From: Streptomyces sp. SID12488
Lineage (GTDB): Bacteria > Actinomycetota > Actinomycetes > Streptomycetales > Streptomycetaceae
Length of the DNA stretch: 64,000 nucleotides
NCBI RefSeq assembly: GCF_010548275.1
Contig: NZ_JAAGLT010000021.1
Location: 1 to 64,000, forward strand
Reading direction: 5' to 3'
Each line of letters begins with the position of its first letter. Within the stretch, counting starts at the first letter, position 1. Of this stretch, positions 25,722-33,375 are shown in pieces. The position numbers and the translations under genes were made by a program. Under the pieces are notes generated by a model. It searched no databases, had not been told where the DNA came from, and saw nothing but the letters and a program-made list of their open reading frames with translations.

Positions 25722-27618
25722 GTGCGCCCGGCGGCAGCCGGCCGGGAGGTACGGCCTAGGCGCGCGTGGGCTGCGGTTTCTGCGGCAGCAGCGGCGGGTC
25801 GTGGTGCGGCTCGTGCTGTGGTCCGTGCTGGAGACCGCGCAGACCTTCCTCATGGGCTACGCCCTCGCCCGCGCCCTCGACGAGGGGTTCCTGCGCGGCC
25901 GGACGGGCGTCGGACTCGGGTGGCTGGGGGTCGCCGTGCTCGCGGTGGCCGTCGGGGCGTACGGCACCGGGCGGGTGTACCGGGCGGTCGCCTCCCTCGT
26001 CGAGCCGTTGCGGGACCGGCTCGTGGAGCGGGTGGTGGCGCGCGGGGTCCGGGAGGCGGAGGGCGGGGCGCTCTCCGCGCTGACCCAGCAGGTGGAGATC
26101 GCCCGGGACACCTTCGCCGGAGTGGTGATGGTCTCCCGTTCCTTCGTCTTCACGGCCGCGGGCGCGCTGATCGGGTTGGGCTCGCTGGCACCGCCCCTGC
26201 TGCTGGTGGTGGTGCCCCCGCTGGTCGCCGGCGTCGGCCTGTTCGCGGCGAGCATGCGCCCGCTGGCGCACCGCCAGGAGGCCTTCCTCGTCGCCGACGA
26301 ACGCCTCGCCGACCGGCTCGGCGACGTCTGCGCCGGACTGCGGGACGTGACCGCCGCAGGCGCGGAGGAGCAGGTGGCGGCCGACGTCGGCGAACGGGTC
26401 GAGGCCGAGCTGCGGACGGCCCGCTCGCTGGCCCACTGGGGAGTGCCCCGCGTGGCGTCGATCGCCGTCGGCGGTCAGCTCCCCATCGTCCTGCTGCTGC
26501 TGACCGCGCCCTGGCTGCTGCGCAGCGGCGTCACACCCGGTGCGCTGGTCGGCGCGCTCGCCTATGTCACCCAGTCCCTGCTGCCCGCCCTCCAGAACCT
26601 GGTCCACGGCATGGGCACGAGCGGCTCCCGGCTCGCGGTGGTACTGCGCCGCCTGGTGCCGCCCGGTCCGGCGGCGGAAGGCGGCAGCGGTCCGGACCCC
26701 CGCCCCGCCCACACCCACACCCACGCGAGGGCGCCCGCCCTGACCGTCTCCGGCCTCACCTTCGCCTACGGGCCCACCAGTGCGCCCGTCTTCGAGGGCC
26801 TCACCCTCAGCCTGCCCCCGGGCACGCGACTCGCCGTCGTCGGCCCCAGCGGCATCGGCAAGTCCACCCTCGTCTCGCTGGCCGCCGGACTCCTCGAACC
26901 CCGGCACGGCGCGATCCGGCTGTGCGGGCATCCGGTACCCGGTGACACCGCCCACGCGCACCGGGTCGTCATACCTCAGGAGGCATACGTGTTCGGCGGG
27001 ACGTTCGCCGAGAACCTCGGCTGTCTACGGCCGGATCCCGTGCCCGAGTCCGAGCTGCTGGCCGCCGCCGAGGCGGTCGGGCTCGCCCCGCTCCTCGCCC
27101 GGCACGGCGGTCCCGGGGGCCTGGTCGAACCGGCCACGCTGTCGGCGGGGGAACGCCAACTGATCGCGCTGACGCGGGCCTGGCTCTCGTACGCCTGTGT
27201 GGCGCTCCTCGACGAGGCGACCTGTCATCTGGACCCGGCGGCCGAGGAACGCGCCGAGCGGGCCTTCGCCTCCCGGGCCGGCACCACCCTGGTCGTGGTC
27301 GCGCACCGGATCGCCTCGGCGCGCCGGGCGGACCGCGTCCTCGTCATGGACGGCCGGCACTGCGCGTACGGGACGCACGACGAACTGCTGGAGCGCTCGT
27401 CCCTCTACCGCGATCTGGTGGGCAGCTGGTCGGCGATGCCGTCCGAGCCGTCGGAGCCGTCAGAGCCAGCCCTCGCCCTGCGAGATACGGATGGCGTCGA
27501 CGCGGTTGCGGGCTCCGGTCTTGCGGGTGATGGCCGCCATGTAGTTGCGCACGGTTCCGTGGGACAGGTGCAGGCTGCCGGCGATCTCCGCGACGGACGA
27601 CCCCTCCGCGGCGAGTGA
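25708..27618 (+). CDS. ramB: ABC transporter permease/ATPase for the SapB-type peptide (RamB)
   Basis: 636 residues from ATG at 25708 (gggaggt upstream), starting inside ramA. A membrane domain of six helices (about 20-310) is followed by a His-rich linker (HTHTHAR). The ATPase has Walker A GPSGIGKST, signature LSAGERQLIALT, Walker B VALLDEATCHLD and H-loop VVAHRIAS. Homology to exporters ends near YRDLVGSW at about 27430. The last 53 or so residues, from roughly 27460 on, are read opposite the 3' end of ramR, so the native stop may have been lost. It is the partner of RamA. Confidence 0.92.
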   Translation: MRKGECARRQPAGRYGLGARGLRFLRQQRRVVVRLVLWSVLETAQTFLMGYALARALDEGFLRGRTGVGLGWLGVAVLAVAVGAYGTGRVYRAVASLVEPLRDRLVERVVARGVREAEGGALSALTQQVEIARDTFAGVVMVSRSFVFTAAGALIGLGSLAPPLLLVVVPPLVAGVGLFAASMRPLAHRQEAFLVADERLADRLGDVCAGLRDVTAAGAEEQVAADVGERVEAELRTARSLAHWGVPRVASIAVGGQLPIVLLLLTAPWLLRSGVTPGALVGALAYVTQSLLPALQNLVHGMGTSGSRLAVVLRRLVPPGPAAEGGSGPDPRPAHTHTHARAPALTVSGLTFAYGPTSAPVFEGLTLSLPPGTRLAVVGPSGIGKSTLVSLAAGLLEPRHGAIRLCGHPVPGDTAHAHRVVIPQEAYVFGGTFAENLGCLRPDPVPESELLAAAEAVGLAPLLARHGGPGGLVEPATLSAGERQLIALTRAWLSYACVALLDEATCHLDPAAEERAERAFASRAGTTLVVVAHRIASARRADRVLVMDGRHCAYGTHDELLERSSLYRDLVGSWSAMPSEPSEPSEPALALRDTDGVDAVAGSGLAGDGRHVVAHGSVGQVQAAGDLRDGRPLRGE

Positions 27619-28074
27619 CAGGACGCTCAGCTCACGCGGGGTGAGCGGAATCTGGGTGGCTCTGAGGAAGCCGAAGCCGAGCGAGTCGTCGACGAAACGT
27701 TTCCCCGCCGCGACCTTCCGGATGGCGGACACCAGTCGCTCCGGCGCCCCCTCCCTGTCCTTGTCGACGTAGCCCAGCGCGCCCGCCTCCGCCGCCCGCT
27801 TCAGCAGGCCCGGCCTTTCGGCGCTGGCCAGTACCAGCAGCCGCGGGGCGGGTGCGCCCGCCCCGCGCCCCCGTAACTCGCCCAGCGGCGGTATGCCGTA
27901 GGTGTCCAGGCTCTCCAGGTCGGCCGCGCAGACATCGGGCCGCAGCGACCGCACTCTGCCCCCGGCCCGCTGCCAGGAGGCGTCGGACACACCGAGGTCG
28001 GACTCTCTGCTCAGCCACTCCGCCAGGACCGACCGCATCAGACACGCGTCGTGCACCAGAAGTACTCGGATCAC
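27460..28074 (-). CDS. ramR: LuxR-type response regulator of the ram operon (RamR)
   Basis: 204 residues. I prefer GTG at 28074 because gaaggag lies 5 bases upstream; ATG at 28092 is open but has no ribosome site. The receiver domain (1-125) reads VIRVLLVHDACLMRSVLAEW, with the acceptor position in DVCAADLESLDT and YVDKDR near the conserved Lys. The C-terminal LuxR helix-turn-helix is TPRELSVLSLAAEGSSVAEI followed by LHLSHGTVRNYM. As in S. coelicolor, it is an orphan activator convergent with ramCSAB; no sensor kinase adjoins it. Its 3' end overlaps ramB by 159 bases. Confidence 0.92.
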   Translation of the reverse strand: MIRVLLVHDACLMRSVLAEWLSRESDLGVSDASWQRAGGRVRSLRPDVCAADLESLDTYGIPPLGELRGRGAGAPAPRLLVLASAERPGLLKRAAEAGALGYVDKDREGAPERLVSAIRKVAAGKRFVDDSLGFGFLRATQIPLTPRELSVLSLAAEGSSVAEIAGSLHLSHGTVRNYMAAITRKTGARNRVDAIRISQGEGWL

Positions 28075-28202
28075 TGCCGCTCCTTCACTCACATCGCCCC
28101 GGGTTCACCGCTGTCGCGTGTGCCCCCTTTTCGGCTTCCGTCTCTCGCGGCGGCTCCAGGGCGTGCAGAACCGGCCAACAGGGTGCGTGGCGGAACCACG
28201 TC

Positions 28203-28254
28203 GGACTCGGGTTCGGGCGGATCGAGGACGGTGACGACGAGCCGTTCGTTGTCC
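28203..28254. repeat. 52-bp copy of an internal piece of the SpoIIE phosphatase gene
   Basis: Bases 28203-28254 match 19878-19929 at 51 of 52 positions (28221 is a where 19896 is g). On the minus strand both read DNERLVVTVLDPPEPES. Here it has no other phosphatase sequence around it and lies between ramR and the polyester hydrolase. It is a gene fragment of the type left by recombination. Confidence 0.85.
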
Positions 28255-28410
28255 GTCGTGCGGGATCGTCGCGCGGGTACGGAACGGTCCTCGTGCAGCA
28301 GGACGACGCTGACGACTCGCTGTCCGGCGCCACCCCCACGTAGACGCGTAGGACGACCTTGCGGCGCGGCGGGCGGGCCGAGGAAGGCGGGTTTCTTCCG
28401 GGCACGGAGA

Positions 28411-28450
28411 AAGGGCGCCCGAACTGGACAGATGTCCGTCAGGCGCCCTT
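28411..28450 (-). terminator. terminator of the polyester hydrolase operon
   Basis: Outer arms aagggcgcc and ggcgccctt enclose a smaller stem (ggac-agat-gtcc). It stands 14 bases beyond the hydrolase stop on the minus strand. Confidence 0.7.
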
Positions 28451-28463
28451 CGCTCCCGGTGGG

Positions 28464-29327
28464 TTACACCGGGCAGGTGATCTGGAAGTCGACCGTGTTG
28501 GGGTCGTTCGGAGCCGGGCACAGGAACTGGTTGTAGCGGGTGTCGCTGTCGACGAAGCGCTTGAGCCAGGCGATGCTGTACTTGGCGACCGTGGTGTTGG
28601 GCTCGGCGAAGGTGAAGTGGTCGGCGTTCTTCAGGTTGATGAACGCCTTGTCGGGGGCGTTGGTTATGGCGTTGTAGGCGGGCAGGGCGAACTGGGCGAC
28701 GGAGGCGACCGTGTCGCCGTCGGCGCCGAAGATCATGGTGGGCACCTTGATCTGGTCACCGACGTTGGTCACGTCCCAGGGCGCCAGGGGGATCGCCGCC
28801 TTGAGGGACGGAGTGTTCGCCGCGCTTTCCAGCGTGCCGCCACCTCCCATCGACCAGCCGATCAGGGCCGACCGGCTGGGATCGATCCGGCTTTTCACCG
28901 CGCTCTTGGTCGTCAGATAGTCCAGCGCGGCCAGCAGCTGGCTACCGCGGTCACCTGGCGGGTCCCACGGCGCGTTGCTGTCCAGGGTCAGCACCACGAA
29001 GCCCTGGGAGGCCAGCCGGGGTCCGTACCAGGCGATCTGCGACTGGGCGGCGAAGAAGCCCGGCATGACGACGATGGACCCGAAGGTGCCCTGACTGGTG
29101 TCGGTGGGGTAGTAGATGGTGCCGTTGTTGAAGCCCGGGCCGCTTCCTGACGGCACGTTGGCCGTAGCGGTGGCGAACGGGCCGGTGGCGGCGGTGATGA
29201 TCGCCTCGGTCGGGTTCGGGCCGCGCTGGTAGGGGTTTGCGGCACTGGCCTGGGAGGGGGCGGCGATGGCGATCGAGGCGACGATCGCGAGGGTCGCCAT
29301 GAGCGCACGGGGGCGGAGCAGTTTCAC
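28464..29327 (-). CDS. secreted polyester hydrolase (cutinase/PETase-like, DLH fold)
   Basis: 287 residues. A signal peptide ends near Ala30, and the mature protein begins NPYQRGPNPTEA, the fixed start of actinobacterial type I polyester hydrolases and PETases. The nucleophile elbow is GWSMGGGG (Ser159), with Asp205 in GADGDTVA and His237 in NADHFTF completing the triad. Trp158 before the nucleophile is as in the Ideonella PETase, where leaf-compost cutinase has His. The oxyanion-hole Tyr is Phe91 here (MPGFFAAQ). Cys270-Cys285 would form the C-terminal disulfide. It should act on cutin, suberin or synthetic polyesters outside the cell. It lies 21 bases after the next gene upstream, in one operon. 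Confidence 0.92.
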   Translation of the reverse strand: MKLLRPRALMATLAIVASIAIAAPSQASAANPYQRGPNPTEAIITAATGPFATATANVPSGSGPGFNNGTIYYPTDTSQGTFGSIVVMPGFFAAQSQIAWYGPRLASQGFVVLTLDSNAPWDPPGDRGSQLLAALDYLTTKSAVKSRIDPSRSALIGWSMGGGGTLESAANTPSLKAAIPLAPWDVTNVGDQIKVPTMIFGADGDTVASVAQFALPAYNAITNAPDKAFINLKNADHFTFAEPNTTVAKYSIAWLKRFVDSDTRYNQFLCPAPNDPNTVDFQITCPV

Positions 29328-29348
29328 GGGAGTCCTCTCGGGGGGCTG

Positions 29349-30011
29349 TCAGTTGGTGTAGACGGCGGGGGCGCCGCTGACACTGCTGTCGACCACGGGG
29401 GCGTAGGTGGCCGTGAAGTAGCTCTTGCTGTTGCACAGGAACGAGCCTGAGGACTTGGTGAACGCCTGGTTGGTGAAGGTCAGGCTGTTGGTGCTGTTGC
29501 TGCTCACCGCGGTGAGGCTGGGCGCCCGGTAGACGCAGGTGACGGAGCCCAGCAGGGTGGAGAGCACGACCGTGGTCTGGATCGCGCTGCCCGAGGCCGG
29601 GGTCACCGTGACGGTGCCGTCGGAGGCGGCGGACGTGTTGTACGGCAGGGCGTTGACAGTGAGGCTCTGGACGGCGGAGACGCCCAAGACGTTGCTGGTG
29701 CAGCCGCTGAAGGTCTGGGAGGTCGCGGACTCGGTGGCGGTGCCGGGGGCGGCCGGGTTCGACGTCACCGTGGCGGAGAGCGTCGAGCCGGAGCAGGTGA
29801 TGCCCGAGGTGCCGTTGAGGCTGGTGGTGATGCTGGCCGTAGTGCCGGTCGCCAGCGAGGCGGTGAATACGTCGCCGACGGAGACGGCGTTGCCGCCGGC
29901 GGCGCCGTAGGTGAGCACGGCGCTGTCCGCCGAGGCGGTGGCGGTGGAGAGGAGGGCCAGGGCCGTCAGGGCGGCGGCGCCTGCGAGAGCGGAGACAACG
30001 TATCTGGGCAT
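29349..30011 (-). CDS. secreted Ser/Thr-rich protein of unknown function
   Basis: 220 residues. A signal peptide (MPRYVVSALAGAAALTALAL then LSTATASA) precedes a mature domain rich in Ser, Thr, Gly and Val with four Cys (in GITCSGS, TFSGCTS, SVTCVYR and SFLCNSK), probably two disulfides. The pattern suggests an all-beta extracellular domain. I recognise no catalytic or carbohydrate-binding motif. It lies 21 bases upstream of the polyester hydrolase on the same strand, so the two are probably co-transcribed. A polymer- or surface-binding partner would fit, but that is inference from position. Confidence 0.8.
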   Translation of the reverse strand: MPRYVVSALAGAAALTALALLSTATASADSAVLTYGAAGGNAVSVGDVFTASLATGTTASITTSLNGTSGITCSGSTLSATVTSNPAAPGTATESATSQTFSGCTSNVLGVSAVQSLTVNALPYNTSAASDGTVTVTPASGSAIQTTVVLSTLLGSVTCVYRAPSLTAVSSNSTNSLTFTNQAFTKSSGSFLCNSKSYFTATYAPVVDSSVSGAPAVYTN

Positions 30012-30125
30012 GCGGGTTCCTCCGGTACGGGTGCGGGTGGTGGAGACGGGTCGCCGATCCCCGGCTCGGGGTGAAGACGGCGGCCCACACAGGGGGTTGG
30101 GGACTGCGGGAACGGGATACCGGGG

Positions 30126-30728
30126 TCAGGGCTTGCCTGCGGCGAAGGCTGCTGCCTCTTCCGCGTTGACCGTGTGGCCGAGATGGGCGGAGATGTCCGT
30201 ACCGGCGAACTGGCAGAACGGGTCGCCTGTGGCGCAGAAGTCGATGGTGCGGCTCGCGTATGTTCCCGTGACTTTTTTGCCCAGGAATCCGATGGGGTTA
30301 CCGAACACTCTCACTGCTGATACCGATCGAATTGTCGACCGCATTGGCGCCCTGCGAGTAGCCGACCAGAATGAATCGCCGATTTGGACAGACCGCCGCC
30401 TGACCCACGACGCGGCTCACCATTTCCGCATTTCCCTAAGTCGGCGAGGTGGGGGTGAGGTCCGCCGGACAGGCCACCTGGTAACTGGTGAGCGTCTTCC
30501 CGGGGATCGCCTGTCGGAGGGCGGCGAAGACCGGATCACCGACAATCAGGCCGAGGGAGCCGTCCGTGCCGAGCGGGCCTGGTTCGAAGGTGCCACGGGC
30601 GACAAGGACTTCGATGTCCGAACACGCCACCGCTGAGGCGGTGGGGGCGGCCTGGACGGCCAGGCCCGCGCTGCCGGCGAGGACAGGCTAGCTAATACGC
30701 GTTTTCGACGTAACCACGAAAATCGCAT
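30126..30728 (-). pseudogene. CE5-family cutinase, broken
   Basis: All parts of a CE5 cutinase are readable, but in three frames. ATG at 30728 (gcggagg upstream) starts a signal peptide (MRFSWLRRKRVLAS). A frameshift then leads to AVACSDIEVLVARGTFEPG from about 30640. An in-frame TAG at 30436-30438 interrupts PADLTPTSPT*GNAEMVSRVV, where relatives have Lys. The nucleophile motif FILVGYSQGANAVDNS is intact. After IGISS some 20-25 codons are deleted with a frame change to VFGNPIGFLGKKVTGTY, then the catalytic Asp (CATGDPFC) and His (AHLGHT). Three separate lesions make this a pseudogene. It resembles actinobacterial cutinases and the Rv3802c-type lipid hydrolases. Confidence 0.85.
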
Positions 30729-30931
30729 GGTCGAACCTCCGCACGTCGTGCGCGACCGGCCCCGTATCCGAATTCCTGGAGTGACCGCGCGGCGAATGGG
30801 CTGCCCCAAAAGGTAGGCCGCCGCGCAATATCTGTGTTAGTCACTCGATTGACAAATGTGGTCCCGGTTTTCCTCGGCGGATGAGCATTGGGAAGACCAA
30901 GTAGCCGGGGCGGGTGCGGGTGCGAAGAGGT

Positions 30932-32188
30932 TCAGCCGCCGGTCGAGCGCACGGAGGAAACCGACAGGCGGACGGGTTCCGGTACCGGCTGGAGATGCTC
31001 GCGGGGCGACCCGGAGGCCGCGCCGGCCCGCAGGGCGAGTTCCAGCTCGAAACGGGTCTCGGAATCCCGCAGGGAATCGCCGAACAGTTTCTCCAGCTGG
31101 CGCATCCGGTACCGCACGGTCTGCGGATGGAGGTGCAGCCGCAGGGCGGTGCCACCGACGCTGCTCTCGCTCTGCAGCCACGCCAGCAGCGTCTCCGCCA
31201 GCCGGTCGCGCTGCGGCGCCGGGATTCCGGCGAGCGGTGCGAGAACCCGGTGCGACAGGGCCCGGACCAGCGACTCGTCCGCGTACAGGATCAGCGTCGA
31301 GAGATGGTCGGCGCACCGGACCAGGCCTTCGCCGGGCAGGACACCGCGCTGTATGAGCGACAGGGCACGGGCCGCCCAGCGCAGCGAGTCCGCGATCTGG
31401 GCGAGCGGCACCGTCGGCCCGACCGCGGCCGGCCGGCCCCGCAGGGCGGGGGCGAGAGCTCGTCCGTGCGAGGGGCCGGTGGTGTCCGGGTCCGGGATGA
31501 CCAGCCGGGCCGGGCGGGCGGTCATGTCGGCCAGCACTCCGGCGGGCAGCAACTGCCGTTCGTCCTCCTCCTGCCCGGTCCCGCCCACGGCTATGACGGC
31601 GACCCGCCGCGGCACCGGCCAGCGCGCCGCGCGGGCCAGTTCCTCGACGGTTTCCGGCGAGGCGGGCAAGTCGGCGAGCAGCAGGTCCAGCAGGCGCTTG
31701 CGGCGCCGTTGCAACTCACCGCTGCTGCGCAACCGGGCCTCGGTGTGGCCTTCGGTGGCCGCCTGCATGATCTCGTGCATGTGGGTGAAGGCCGCGTCCG
31801 CCAGCGCGGCCACTTCACCGGAGTCCAGGGTGAGTTCGTCGGCGGCCTTCATCATGCGCCGCCACGCGGCCCGCCCGCCGAGCCGGAGCGCGGCCTGCAG
31901 CACTTCGAGGCCGCGGCCCTCGCCGGACTCGCCACGCCCGATCTCCTGGTAGGTGTGGACGACGTGCTCCAGGTCCCGCTTCTTGCCGGTGTCGGCGATG
32001 CGGTCCACGAAGAGTGTCAGGGCCTGGTTGACTCCGGCTCTTATCGTCCGCACGTACGCGTCGTCGGCCGGCCGCGCGTACTCGGGCACCTGAAGCTGTA
32101 CCTCGCGCTCGACCTCGCCGGCGATCTCGTCGAGCTGCGGGCGCAGGAACTCTGCCAGTCGTTGGGGGACAACGGCGAAGGGATCCAT
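30932..32188 (-). CDS. PucR-family transcriptional regulator
   Basis: 418 residues. The C-terminal 70 residues hold the PucR helix-turn-helix (LAETLLAWLQSESSVGGTAL, RLHLHPQTVRYRMRQLEKLF), the family hallmark. Residues about 10-150 are an N-terminal helical domain of the RsbRD/PucR type, and 165-320 a GGDEF-like linker domain. These proteins usually activate neighbouring catabolic or lipid genes, with an unknown ligand bound N-terminally. It is 143 bases downstream of the esterase, on the same strand as the PKS operon and the polyester hydrolase, and is a good candidate regulator for either. No operator is evident. Confidence 0.87.
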   Translation of the reverse strand: MDPFAVVPQRLAEFLRPQLDEIAGEVEREVQLQVPEYARPADDAYVRTIRAGVNQALTLFVDRIADTGKKRDLEHVVHTYQEIGRGESGEGRGLEVLQAALRLGGRAAWRRMMKAADELTLDSGEVAALADAAFTHMHEIMQAATEGHTEARLRSSGELQRRRKRLLDLLLADLPASPETVEELARAARWPVPRRVAVIAVGGTGQEEDERQLLPAGVLADMTARPARLVIPDPDTTGPSHGRALAPALRGRPAAVGPTVPLAQIADSLRWAARALSLIQRGVLPGEGLVRCADHLSTLILYADESLVRALSHRVLAPLAGIPAPQRDRLAETLLAWLQSESSVGGTALRLHLHPQTVRYRMRQLEKLFGDSLRDSETRFELELALRAGAASGSPREHLQPVPEPVRLSVSSVRSTGG

Positions 32189-32331
32189 GCTGTTTGCTCC
32201 TGCCGTCGGTCAGGCGGTATGACCGACGACGATATCCCTCCGCCGAACTCTGGTGCCCTGTACGGGAGTTACAAGTCGGAGCCAAGGCCTTGTCCGTGCG
32301 CGACAAGGCCGTGGGTACATACCCGTACGGG

Positions 32332-33333
32332 TCAGGCCGGCAGGCCGAGCGCTCTGGCGAGGACCGGCCAGGAGCTTGTGAACTCCCGCTGCCAGTCGCT
32401 CCATTGGTGCCCGCCGCCCGGATAGACGTGCTGGGTGGCCGGGATGCCCAGCTGGCCGAGAGTGGTGACGAAGTTCTGCGTGGAGCTTGTCACCAGGCTC
32501 TCCAGGACCCCGGGTGTCACGGAACCGGTGCCGCCGGTGATGATCTGCAGGAGGGCGAGGACGGCGCCGAGCCCTCCGTTGAGACTGCCGGTGCCGACGG
32601 AAACGTAGAGCGCCGTGCCGCGCAGGCCGCTCGCGCGTGCCACGGGGTTGAAGTCCTCCCAGACGGCGGAGTCGGTCGTCGGGGCGCCCCACAGCATCAG
32701 GGGGTCGAGATTCTCCCGGCGCACGATCGCCTCGACGATCTTCGGCATGTTCGTCACGGTGGTGGCGGGGATTCCGCTGTACGACGCGGCGGCCACGAAC
32801 GTTCCCGGGTTGCGGGCGGCGTGCGCCATGGCTCCGTATCCGCCGGTCGACACCCCGGCCACGGCCTGGACGGTGGAGGCTCGATAGGAGGCGCGCAGGA
32901 CCGCGGTGACCTCCCGAAGCTGGAACGTCTCGTGGTCGGGGCCGGTCTTCCAGCGCGTGGGAATGCCGGTGGGCCCGCCGTCCGGCATGGCCACGATCAG
33001 ATCCCGGTTGGCGGTGAACGCCTCGATGTCGGTCTCGCGGGTCCACGAGTTGTAGTCGTCGTGCGCGCCGTGCAGCAGGTGGAGCACCGGCCAGGTGCGG
33101 CCCGGCTGGGCGGCGTAGGAGGTCGGCAGGATGATCCGCACGGGCGCGGTTCGGCCCAGGGCGGCCGAGGGGATGTTCAGGTCGTAGGTGCGGGGACCCA
33201 GTTGGGTGGCGGTGACGCCGGCGGCCGAGGCTCGCCAGGTTCCGGTGAGCGCGCCCGCGACACCGAGGGCGGCGGCCTTGGCGAGGGTGCGGCGGGAGAG
33301 GCCGTGGCGAGGAACGGACGGGTGGTCGGACAT
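32332..33333 (-). CDS. secreted antigen-85-fold esterase (PF00756), Tat substrate
   Basis: 333 residues. A Tat signal (LSRRTLAKAAALGVAGALTG) directs folded export. The alpha/beta-hydrolase domain has HLLHGAHDDYNSW, VAMPDGG, the nucleophile in AGVSTGGYGA (Ser162), LWGAPTTDS and the His of YPGGGHQWSDW (His309). The order and spacing match the esterase-D/antigen-85 family, whose mycobacterial members transfer mycolic acids to trehalose and arabinogalactan. The gene starts 42 bases after the pks stop, so it is most likely the fourth gene of that operon. Acyl transfer or hydrolysis of the PKS product at the cell surface is inferred. A plain carboxylesterase is the alternative. Confidence 0.85.
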   Translation of the reverse strand: MSDHPSVPRHGLSRRTLAKAAALGVAGALTGTWRASAAGVTATQLGPRTYDLNIPSAALGRTAPVRIILPTSYAAQPGRTWPVLHLLHGAHDDYNSWTRETDIEAFTANRDLIVAMPDGGPTGIPTRWKTGPDHETFQLREVTAVLRASYRASTVQAVAGVSTGGYGAMAHAARNPGTFVAAASYSGIPATTVTNMPKIVEAIVRRENLDPLMLWGAPTTDSAVWEDFNPVARASGLRGTALYVSVGTGSLNGGLGAVLALLQIITGGTGSVTPGVLESLVTSSTQNFVTTLGQLGIPATQHVYPGGGHQWSDWQREFTSSWPVLARALGLPA

Positions 33334-33375
33334 GGCGGGCGGCTCCTTGTGAGGTGATGTCGGCGAACGGGGTGT

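Larger units (their letters stand above)
28075..28463. other. intergenic region upstream of ramR; no gene seen
   Basis: About 390 bases with the phosphatase-fragment repeat (28203-28254) and a terminator (28411-28450). No open frame has recognisable content. The ramR promoter must lie here. Confidence 0.5.

Noticed and set aside
28075..28463. A second, complete phosphatase gene
   Set aside because: Only 52 bp match the SpoIIE gene; the flanks share nothing with it.
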